Assembly (NCBI GenBank): GCA_023410975.1
Contig: JAEYPG010000726.1
Span: 1 to 22,783 of the forward strand
Origin: Pseudomonadota bacterium
GTDB taxonomy: Bacteria; Pseudomonadota; Gammaproteobacteria; Burkholderiales; Burkholderiaceae_C
Reading direction: 5' to 3'
Length of the DNA stretch: 22,783 nt
A program made the translations under genes and the position numbers. The notes under the pieces are model-generated. The model searched no databases, had not been told where the DNA came from, and worked only from the letters and a program-made list of their open reading frames with translations. Shown here piece after piece: positions 14,510-20,675 of this stretch (its first letter is position 1; the number at the start of each line of letters is the position of its first letter).

Positions 14510-14779
14510 ATGCCTGTCTACTGCGTCTCCTACGACCTGACCCAACTGGGCCGCAACTACGCCGGCCTGCACGACGAGCTCAAGCGCTCGGGCGCCTGGT
14601 GGCACCACCTGGGCACCACGTGGCTGGTGCATACCAGCGAGGCCGCGGAGCAGCTTTCGATGCGGCTGCGCCGCAGCCTCGACGACAACGACAGCCTGCT
14701 CGTCATCAAGGTCGGCCGCGACTACGCCGGCTGGCTGCCGCAGAAGGCGTGGGAGTGGATCGAGAAGCAGCTGCAATAG
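14510..14779 (+). CDS. Small Cas2-like (SinR-like) orphan protein of unknown function
   Basis: 89 aa. The predicted beta-alpha-beta-beta-alpha-beta order is that of the Cas2/VapD ferredoxin fold: strand 1 MPVYCVSYDL with D9 at its end (the position of the Cas2 metal-binding Asp), helix RNYAGLHDELKRSG, strand 2 WHHLGTTWLVHTS, helix AEQLSMRLRRSL, and strand DNDSLLVIKVG. The tail GWLPQKAWEWIEKQL is Trp-rich. Database entries with this pattern are often labelled SinR-like or Cas2-like; the true function is unknown. No cas1, no CRISPR repeats and no toxin-antitoxin partner are visible. The start ATG 14510 lacks a clear ribosome site but fits the conserved N-terminal strand. It lies convergent to narL, 66 bp away. 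Confidence 0.75.
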   Translation: MPVYCVSYDLTQLGRNYAGLHDELKRSGAWWHHLGTTWLVHTSEAAEQLSMRLRRSLDDNDSLLVIKVGRDYAGWLPQKAWEWIEKQLQ

Positions 14780-14793
14780 AAAAGCCGAGTCAT

Positions 14794-14809
14794 GCCCGCG
14801 AAGGCGGGC
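14794..14809. repeat. REP-like hairpin between the Cas2-like gene and narL
   Basis: GCCCGC-GAAG-GCGGGC is a perfect 6-bp stem with a 4-nt loop, embedded in TCATGCCCGCGAAGGCGGGC. This core is very common as a dispersed repeat in proteobacteria. It lies between convergent genes and may help end both transcripts, though no T-tract follows. Confidence 0.6.
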
Positions 14810-14845
14810 GTGGCGGAGCTCTTCGAACAGCCAGCAGGAATGGGC

Positions 14846-15550
14846 TCAGCCCAGCCCGCGCTCGGCCGCGTACACCGCCGCCTGCACGCGCGAGCTCAGG
14901 TTGAGCTTGCGCAGGATGTGCTGCACGTGGATCTTCACCGTGGTCTCGGCGATGTCCAGCGCGCGGGCGATCTCCTTGTTGCTGGCGCCGCGCGCGATGT
15001 GGCGCAGGATCTCCCGCTCCCGCGGCGACAGCGTCACGATCGGGTCGGCCGGCTCCGCCGCGGCCAGGGCTGCCGGCGCGGGCGGCGCCGCGCTCAGCGA
15101 CTGGAAGGCCGCCACCAGCTTGGCCGTCATCTCGGGGCTCACCACCGATTCTCCGCGCATGCAGCGCACGATGGAGACGGCCAGCGCCTCGCTGTCGATG
15201 GTCTTGAGCAGGTAGCCCTGCGCGCCGTTGCGCAGCGCCGCCGCCAGGTCGCGCTCGTCCTCGCTCACGGTGAGCATGAGCACGCGCGCCTTCGGTGCGG
15301 CCTCCTTCAGGCCCCGCAGCGCGTCCACGCCATTGACGCCGGGCAGGTGGTTGTCCAGCAGCACCAGGTCCGGCTGCAGCGCCTGCGCATGGCGCTGCGC
15401 CTCGCCCGCATCGCCCGCCTCGGCCACCACCGCGAAGCGCGCATCGGCACCCAGCAGCGCGATCAGGCCGCGCCTGAACAGCGTGTGGTCGTCCACCACC
15501 AGCAGCCGGATCGGCGCATCCGCGCCGGGGTTGGTTGGATTTGTACTCAT
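14846..15550 (-). CDS. narL: Nitrate/nitrite response regulator, NarL family
   Basis: 234 aa. The receiver domain occupies about 14-130, with acidic residues D20 and D21 (VVDDHTLFRRGL), the phospho-acceptor D66 (VLLDNHLPGVNG), T93 (LMLTVSEDE) and K116 (YLLKTID). A Pro/Ala-rich linker (about 152-168) leads to a LuxR/GerE DNA-binding domain (about 174-230, LSPREREILRHIARG ... ETTVKIHVQHILRKL). It is the expected partner of the adjacent NarX kinase and controller of the nar operon. ATG 15550 is preferred; an in-frame GTG at 15553 immediately before it is possible. Neither has a good ribosome site, but the start lies only 7 nt after the narX stop, so translation is probably coupled. NarL itself is well conserved; its target sites were not found. 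Confidence 0.94.
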   Translation of the reverse strand: MSTNPTNPGADAPIRLLVVDDHTLFRRGLIALLGADARFAVVAEAGDAGEAQRHAQALQPDLVLLDNHLPGVNGVDALRGLKEAAPKARVLMLTVSEDERDLAAALRNGAQGYLLKTIDSEALAVSIVRCMRGESVVSPEMTAKLVAAFQSLSAAPPAPAALAAAEPADPIVTLSPREREILRHIARGASNKEIARALDIAETTVKIHVQHILRKLNLSSRVQAAVYAAERGLG

Positions 15551-15557
15551 CACGCGA

Positions 15558-17441
15558 TCATGCCGCCGCCGAGGCGGCCGCCGTGGCCGAAGGCGGCAGC
15601 GTCAGCGTCACGCAGCTCCCCGCGCCGGGCACGGCGTCCACGCGCACCTGCGCGCCGATGCGTGCCGCGCGCTCGCGCATGATGCGCAGCCCCACGTGCG
15701 TCTCGGCGCGCTCCGCCTCGGGCTCGAAGCCCTGGCCGTCGTCGCGCACCTCGAAGCGCCAGCCCGCGCTGTCGGCCACCACCTCCAGCCACACCTGCGA
15801 AGCGTGCGCATGCTTGCGCACGTTGGACAGCGCCTCCTGCACCACGTGCAGCACCTGCACCTGCACGTCCGGGTCCAGCGGCAGGCCGTGGCCGTCGATC
15901 TCCAGGTGCGTCTTCAGCCCCGTCTGGTGCTCGAACTTCTGCAGCGTGGTGCGCAGCGCGGGCTCGATGTGCTCGGCATTGGTACGGGTGCGGAAGTGCA
16001 CCAGCAGCTCGCGCACGTCGCCCATGCACTCGTTCACGCCCGTGTCGAGCTCGCCCAGCGTGCGCTCCACTCCGGCCTCGTCGCCGCGGCCGCGCGCCGC
16101 GCGCAGCAGCTGCACCTGGATCTTCAGGAAAGCCAGCGACTGCGCGATGGAGTCGTGCAGCTCGCGCGCGATGAAGCTGCGCTCCTCGGCCACCGCCGTT
16201 TCGCGCTCCAGCGCCGCGGCGCGCAGGCCCTCCATGGCGCCGGCCAGGTGGCTGGCCAGCGCATCGAGCAGGCTGCGCTCCTCCGCGCCCAGCGCGACCT
16301 CCTCACGGAAGAACAGGTCCACCTCGCCCAGCAGCCGCTGTTGCAGCCGCACCGGCACGCTCACCAGCGTCTTGAACCCTTCGCGCGCGCAGTGGCCCAG
16401 CGTGCGGTCGGCCATGACGATGGGAATGACGCGCGTGCGCGCGTCCATTGCCGACTGCCCGCACAGGCACTCGCCCGTGACCACGCAGTGCTCGCCCTCG
16501 CTCAGCGCCTTGGGCAGTCCCGCGCCGGCCAGCAGCAGGTAGCGCTGGTTGGCCTCGTCGGACCAGCGGATGGCCACCGCATCGGCGCGCGCCAGGCGAC
16601 GCACCTTGGTGGCGAAGCCCTGCGCCATGCCGTCGAGCGTGTCGGCCCGCGCCAGCAGCGCGCTGACCTCGTACAGCGCCGCCAGCCGCCCGCGCTCCAG
16701 CTCCAGCGAGGCGGTCTTCTCGCGCACCTTGTCCTCCAGCGAGCGGTAGAGCGACTGCAGCGTCTGCGCCATGCGGTTGAAGCCCGCGGCCAGGTGGCCG
16801 AACTCGTCCAGGCGCTGCACCTCCACGCGCGCGGCGAAGTCGGCCTGCTCCACCTGCTGCAGCCCGCGCTGCAGCCGCGCCAGCGGCTCCAGCACGAACA
16901 GGTAGCCGGTGTAGAGCAGCACCACCGCCGCGGCCAGCGCCAGGCCCAGCATCGCCAGCTGGTACAGGTGCAGGATGCTGGTGAAGCGCGCGAGCTGCTG
17001 CTCGATGGCGGCCACGAACAGGTCCACCGAGCGCACGAAGCTGTCGGCATCGGCACGGACCGCCGCGGCTTCGGGCAGCGGCCCCTGCGTCCAGCGCGCA
17101 TGCAGCGCCTGCCACTGCCGCACCACGTCGTGGAAGGCGGCCTTGGCCGCGTCGTTCCAAGGCACCAGCAGCGGACGCGACGGATCGCCCTGGGCCAGCA
17201 AGTCCAGGCTGTCCTGGAAGCGGTCGATCTGCGCCTGCACCTGCGCCGGCGGCACGTCGTGCAGCGAGGCCGCGAGGCGCCAGGTCTGCATGCGCATGCG
17301 CCCGGCCTCGTTGACGGCGGCGGCACCGCCTTCGAGCTGCCAGCTCACCCACAGCGTCAGCCCGATGGAGCCCAGGGCCAGCACCAGTACCGCGCTGCCG
17401 ATGGCCAGCAACCTGCGCGCAAGGGTCCAGGGAGTCTTCAT
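15558..17441 (-). CDS. narX: Nitrate/nitrite sensor histidine kinase, NarX family
   Basis: 627 aa inner-membrane kinase. TM1 is about 10-32. The periplasmic sensor begins with a recognisable P-box (GRMRMQTWRLA, residues 47-57, with R48, R50 and R55), the ligand-binding element of NarX. TM2 is about 162-184, followed by HAMP (about 185-235) and a coiled stretch. A GAF-like central module (about 250-410) contains C319, C325, C327 and C351. Then come HisKA_3 with the phospho-acceptor H429 (ARELHDSIAQSLAFLKIQ) and a HATPase domain (N540 in QEALSNVRKHA, DDGQGF, HVGLRIMRERA). The C-terminus is Ala-rich. The start is ATG 17441 with a weak GAG ribosome site. It is the first gene of narX-narL, divergent from the cytochrome c gene across 186 bp, and should phosphorylate NarL in response to nitrate or nitrite. 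Confidence 0.94.
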   Translation of the reverse strand: MKTPWTLARRLLAIGSAVLVLALGSIGLTLWVSWQLEGGAAAVNEAGRMRMQTWRLAASLHDVPPAQVQAQIDRFQDSLDLLAQGDPSRPLLVPWNDAAKAAFHDVVRQWQALHARWTQGPLPEAAAVRADADSFVRSVDLFVAAIEQQLARFTSILHLYQLAMLGLALAAAVVLLYTGYLFVLEPLARLQRGLQQVEQADFAARVEVQRLDEFGHLAAGFNRMAQTLQSLYRSLEDKVREKTASLELERGRLAALYEVSALLARADTLDGMAQGFATKVRRLARADAVAIRWSDEANQRYLLLAGAGLPKALSEGEHCVVTGECLCGQSAMDARTRVIPIVMADRTLGHCAREGFKTLVSVPVRLQQRLLGEVDLFFREEVALGAEERSLLDALASHLAGAMEGLRAAALERETAVAEERSFIARELHDSIAQSLAFLKIQVQLLRAARGRGDEAGVERTLGELDTGVNECMGDVRELLVHFRTRTNAEHIEPALRTTLQKFEHQTGLKTHLEIDGHGLPLDPDVQVQVLHVVQEALSNVRKHAHASQVWLEVVADSAGWRFEVRDDGQGFEPEAERAETHVGLRIMRERAARIGAQVRVDAVPGAGSCVTLTLPPSATAAASAAA

Positions 17442-17627
17442 GCGCGCACTCTAGGCGCGGCTGCACGGCGACGTCCGCTTTTTCGTCAAGAGACCCCGCA
17501 CCCCGCGAACACGCGAGGCACACCCCCCGTTCTTGGGATGCTGCCCAGGGAACTCGCGCCTACGGTAGCCGCCCCGGCCCGTGCCGCGGCCGCTGCGCGA
17601 GCCGGACCCGAGCGAAAGGATCGACCC

Positions 17628-18197
17628 ATGAAGCACACGACCTTTTCCCTGTCCTGTACGGCGCTGCTGTGCGCCCTGGCTGCCGGCGCGGGGCCGGCAC
17701 TGGCCGCCGAGGCCGAGGGCGCGCCGGCCAACGACCGCGTCGCCCAGGGCTTTCGCATCGTGCCCAAGGGGGTGCACCTGAACATGGCCGGCCGCGACCG
17801 CAACCTCGTGGGACTGGGCAGCTACCTCGTCAACGCCGCGGGCGCCTGCGTGGACTGCCACACCCACCCGACCTACATGCCCGGCGGCGACCCCTTCCAG
17901 GGCCAGGACGAGCAGGTCAACTTCCAGCAGTACCTCACCGGCGGGCGCCAGTTCGGGCCCGTCATCGTCTCGGCCAACCTGCGCCCCGACGGGCGCGGCC
18001 GCCCCGCGGGGCTGACGCTGTGGCAGTTCATCAAGACCATGAACACCGGCCACAACCCCAACGACCCGCCGGGCGAGATCCTGCAGGTCATGCCCTGGCC
18101 GGTGTACGGCAAGCTGGTCCAGCAGGACCTGCGCGCCATCTACGAGTTCCTGCGCGCCCTGCCCTCGGCGCCGGACAACCCCAACCCGGGGCCGTGA
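17628..18197 (+). CDS. Secreted mono-heme c-type cytochrome
   Basis: 189 aa. The signal peptide is about 1-27 (hydrophobic CTALLCALAAGAGPALA, cut before AEAEG). A single heme-binding motif CVDCH is present (C74, C77, H78), and M155 in LQVMPWPVYG is the likely distal ligand. The family blocks are GFRIVPKGVHLNMAGRDRN, GLGSYLVNAAGACVDCHTHP, and a C-terminal helix DLRAIYEFLRALPSAP. The start ATG 17628 is preceded by AAGGA at the right distance. It is a periplasmic electron carrier of unassigned partner. Its position divergent from narXL suggests a link with nitrate or other anaerobic respiration, but cytochromes of this type also serve dehydrogenases. It is followed by palindromic repeat copy 3 and a strong terminator, so it is probably monocistronic. 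Confidence 0.9.
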   Translation: MKHTTFSLSCTALLCALAAGAGPALAAEAEGAPANDRVAQGFRIVPKGVHLNMAGRDRNLVGLGSYLVNAAGACVDCHTHPTYMPGGDPFQGQDEQVNFQQYLTGGRQFGPVIVSANLRPDGRGRPAGLTLWQFIKTMNTGHNPNDPPGEILQVMPWPVYGKLVQQDLRAIYEFLRALPSAPDNPNPGP

Positions 18198-18213
18198 TTT
18201 CCGGTTCTCTTTC

Positions 18214-18286
18214 CCGTTCGCCCTGAGCCTGTCGAAGGGCCTGCAGGCGTGCGGGCCAGGGGCTTCGACAAGCTCAGCCCGAACGG
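18214..18286. repeat. 73-bp palindromic intergenic repeat, copy 3 (after cytochrome c)
   Basis: Same element and orientation as 7501-7575: left arm GTTCGCCCTGAGCCTGTCG (type B), right arm in reverse complement GTTCGGGCTGAGCTTGTCG (type A). It lies 16 bp after the cytochrome c stop and just before the bidirectional terminator. This is the usual 3'-untranslated location for REP-type elements, unlike copies 1 and 2, which are inside an operon. Confidence 0.88.
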
Positions 18287-18300
18287 GACCCTTCACCACA

Positions 18301-18337
18301 CATGAAAAAAGCGCGGCCCGGCCGCGCTTTTTTCATG
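18301..18337. terminator. Bidirectional Rho-independent terminator
   Basis: Perfect 17-bp inverted repeat, CATGAAAAAAGCGCGGC, then a 3-nt centre (CCG) and the exact reverse complement. The GC-rich stem with A6 on one side and T6 on the other terminates both the cytochrome c transcript (plus) and the MHS transporter transcript (minus, stop at 18351). Confidence 0.92.
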
Positions 18338-18350
18338 GGAGCGGCGGCGC

Positions 18351-20051
18351 TCAGTCGGCCGCGTAGATGTCGCGGTCCTTGGTCTCGCGGATGAAGAGCA
18401 TGCCTATCACAAAGGTCGCTCCCGCAACCACGATGGGATACCACAGGCCGTTGTAGATGTTGCCCGTCTGCGCGACGATGGCGAAGGCCGTGGTGGGCAG
18501 CAGCCCGCCGAACCAGCCGTTGCCGATGTGGTACGGCAGGCTCATCGAGGTGTAGCGGATGCGCGTGGGAAACAGCTCCACCAGCGCCGCCGCGATGGGG
18601 CCGTAGACCATGGTGACGTAGATCACCAGCAGCGTCAGGATCCCCACCACCAGCGGCTTGTTGATGCGCTCGGGGTCGGCCTTGGCCGGGTAGCCCGCGG
18701 CCCGCACGGCGTCGGTGAGCTCCTTCTTGAAGGCCTCCACGCGCGCCTTGCTGGGGGCGTCGAAGACATAGCCGCCAGGGGCCAGCGTGGCGGTGGGCGC
18801 GGCGATGGTCCGCTCGCCGATCTTCACCGTCGCGGCGGTGCCGGCGGGGCCCTTCTCCACCGCGTAGTTCACGGCGCCCTGCGCCAGCGTGCGCTTGGCC
18901 AGGTCGCAGTCGCTGCGGAAGTCCACCTCGCGTGCGATGGGGCTGCCCTGGAAGCTGCAGCGCGCGGGGTCCACCGTGACGGTGATGGGCACGGCGTTCT
19001 GCGCCTGCGCCAGCGCCGGGTTGGCGGCCACGGTGAGCCCCTTGAACAGCGGGAAGTAGGTCAGCGCCGCCACCAGGCAGCCGGCCATGATGATGGGCTT
19101 GCGCCCGATGCGGTCCGACAGCCAGCCGAACACGATGAAGAAGGGCGTGCCCAGCAGCAGCGACACCGCGATCAGGATGTTGGCCGTCTGGGCATCCACC
19201 TTGAGCGCCTGCGTGAGGAAGAACAGCGCGTAGAACTGGCCCGTGTACCACACCACCGCCTGGCCCGCCGTGAGGCCCACCAGCGCCAGGATCACGATCT
19301 TGAGGTTCTTCCAGCGCCCGAAGCTCTCCGACAGCGGCGCCTTGGAGCTGCGGCCCTCCTCCTTGATCTTCCTGAACGCGGGCGACTCGTTGAGCGACAG
19401 GCGGATCCACACGCTCACGGCCAGCAGCACGATCGACAGCAGGAAGGGCAGGCGCCAGCCCCAGTCGGCGAACGCCTCCTCGCCCATGGCCGTGCGCGTG
19501 CCCAGGATCACCGCCAGGCTCAGGAACAGCCCCAGCGTGGCGGTGGTCTGGATCCAGGACGTGTAGGCGCCGCGCTTGCCGTGCGGCGCGTGCTCGGCCA
19601 CGTAGGTGGCCGCGCCGCCGTACTCGCCGCCCAGCGCCAGGCCCTGCAGCAGCCGCAGCGCGATGAGCATCACGGGGGCGGCCACGCCCACGCTGGCGTA
19701 GCTGGGCAGCACGCCCACGATGAAGGTGGACAGGCCCATGAGCAGGATCGTCACCAGGAAGGTGTACTTGCGCCCGATCATGTCGCCCAGCCGCCCGAAC
19801 ACCAGCGCGCCGAAGGGCCGCACGATGAAGCCCGCGGCGAAGGCGAGCAGCGCGAAGATGAAAGCTGCGCCCGCATCCAGTCCGGAGAAGAACTGCTTGG
19901 CGATGATGGGCGCCAGCGCACCGTAGAGGTAGAAGTCGTACCACTCGAAGACCGTGCCCACGCTGGAGGCGAAGATGACCTTGCGTTCCTCCCGGGTCAT
20001 GGACGCCCTCGAGCGCGATGGGCTCAGCGCGCGCGCGGAATTGGTGGCCAT
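18351..20051 (-). CDS. MFS transporter, metabolite:H+ symporter (MHS) family, with large periplasmic insertion
   Basis: 566 aa proton-coupled carrier. The MHS hallmark GTVFEWYDFYLYGALAP (32-48) opens TM1. Motif A is GRLGDMIGRK (86-95), repeated as SDRIGRK (312-318). The block RLLQGLALGGEYGGAATYVAEHAP (133-156) is typical of the family. Residues about 340-465, between TM9 and TM10, form a hydrophilic insertion that by topology is periplasmic and contains C365 and C382, possibly a disulfide. I recall the same insertion in other Burkholderiales MHS proteins. The start is ATG 20051 after AAGGAG; the longer open frame upstream is not natural coding sequence. The substrate is unknown: a carboxylate is a reasonable guess from the family and from the divergent acetate permease operon. 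Confidence 0.9.
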   Translation of the reverse strand: MATNSARALSPSRSRASMTREERKVIFASSVGTVFEWYDFYLYGALAPIIAKQFFSGLDAGAAFIFALLAFAAGFIVRPFGALVFGRLGDMIGRKYTFLVTILLMGLSTFIVGVLPSYASVGVAAPVMLIALRLLQGLALGGEYGGAATYVAEHAPHGKRGAYTSWIQTTATLGLFLSLAVILGTRTAMGEEAFADWGWRLPFLLSIVLLAVSVWIRLSLNESPAFRKIKEEGRSSKAPLSESFGRWKNLKIVILALVGLTAGQAVVWYTGQFYALFFLTQALKVDAQTANILIAVSLLLGTPFFIVFGWLSDRIGRKPIIMAGCLVAALTYFPLFKGLTVAANPALAQAQNAVPITVTVDPARCSFQGSPIAREVDFRSDCDLAKRTLAQGAVNYAVEKGPAGTAATVKIGERTIAAPTATLAPGGYVFDAPSKARVEAFKKELTDAVRAAGYPAKADPERINKPLVVGILTLLVIYVTMVYGPIAAALVELFPTRIRYTSMSLPYHIGNGWFGGLLPTTAFAIVAQTGNIYNGLWYPIVVAGATFVIGMLFIRETKDRDIYAAD

Positions 20052-20309
20052 GGTGCTTGTCTCCTTGTGGTCTCGTGGGCTCGCTGCCGGGGTGAGCGCT
20101 CCCCCCGCGATGGCCCTTGCGGCGCATGCTGGGCGTGCTTTCTGACGGTCTGCTGACCCATGTCTGACGCCACGCTGACGCCTAAGGATCAACCCGCAGG
20201 GGGTGCTTTTTGTAAGAAGTTGGTCAGACGCGCTGCCGAAACTGGTCTCACGAGGTGCCGCGCTCGTTGCTGCTGGCATCCCCGACACCCTTGCACCGGA
20301 GACAAAGCA
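20052..20309. other. 258-bp divergent intergenic region between the MHS transporter and DUF485-actP
   Basis: Holds the phased CTGAC array (20142-20179) and must contain promoters for both divergent units. A single inverse copy, GTCAG, lies at 20223-20227. No convincing sigma-70 hexamer pair or sigma-54 element was found. Confidence 0.6.
20142..20179 (+). promoter_or_regulatory. Four CTGAC motifs at exact 11-bp spacing (candidate response-regulator array)
   Basis: CTGAC occurs at 20142, 20153, 20164 and 20175, every 11 bp, on the same strand. Flanks alternate: TCTGACG, GCTGACC, TCTGACG, GCTGACG, giving two near-copies of TCTGACG-N4-GCTGAC at 22-bp spacing. Direct repeats at 11 bp, one helical turn, are how OmpR/PhoB-type regulators bind as head-to-tail dimers. 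The array ends 131 bp before the first DUF485 start codon and begins 91 bp before the MHS transporter start. Confidence 0.55.
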
Positions 20310-20675
20310 ATGAGTGCATCCGCCGTGGGCCGCACGCCAGCCCAGCCGAGAACCGAGGAGACAACCGTGGTCGACCCCGTGGTCGCCCGCATCCAGGCCA
20401 ACCCGAAGTACCAGGAGCTGCGCAGCAAGCGCAGCGGCTTCGGCTGGATGCTGACGATTCTGATGATGGTCGTGTACTACGGCTACATCTCGTTGATCGC
20501 CTTCAACAAGCCTTTCCTGGCCACGCCGCTGGGCCAGGGCGTCACGACGCTGGGCATTCCGCTGGGCATGGGCGTGATCATCTTCACCATCGTCATCACC
20601 GGCATCTACGTGCGCCGCGCCAACAGCGAGTTCGACGCGCTGACGGCCCAGATCCTCAAGGAGGCCGCCAAGTGA
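20310..20675 (+). CDS. DUF485 family small membrane protein (YjcH-like), partner of ActP
   Basis: 121 aa from ATG 20310 (GGAGA upstream). An in-frame GTG at 20367, preceded by a better GAGGAG, would give 102 aa, close to E. coli YjcH (104 aa); the true start is undecided between the two. The DUF485 core is VARIQANPKYQELRSKRSGFGW, then two membrane segments (about 49-70 and 82-104 of the long form) and YVRRANSEFDALTAQILKEA. This family is found next to acetate and related SSS symporters, and a helper role in symport is inferred from that linkage. Its stop overlaps the actP start by four bases (GTGA). Confidence 0.92.
   Translation: MSASAVGRTPAQPRTEETTVVDPVVARIQANPKYQELRSKRSGFGWMLTILMMVVYYGYISLIAFNKPFLATPLGQGVTTLGIPLGMGVIIFTIVITGIYVRRANSEFDALTAQILKEAAK

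Noticed and set aside
14510..14845. CRISPR array or cas operon near the Cas2-like gene
   Set aside because: No regularly spaced direct repeats and no cas1-like frame anywhere in the window.
17484..17489. TTGACG as -35 of narX
   Set aside because: The hexamer is good, but the sequence 17 bp downstream (GTGCAG) is not a credible -10.
20270..20300. Sigma-54 promoter before DUF485-actP (TGGCAT ... TTGCA)
   Set aside because: The GG and GC elements are 16 bp apart instead of 10.
20160..20309. 50-codon N-terminal extension of the DUF485 protein
   Set aside because: It runs through the CTGAC array, has no ribosome site, and is Cys/Arg-rich unlike any DUF485 protein.
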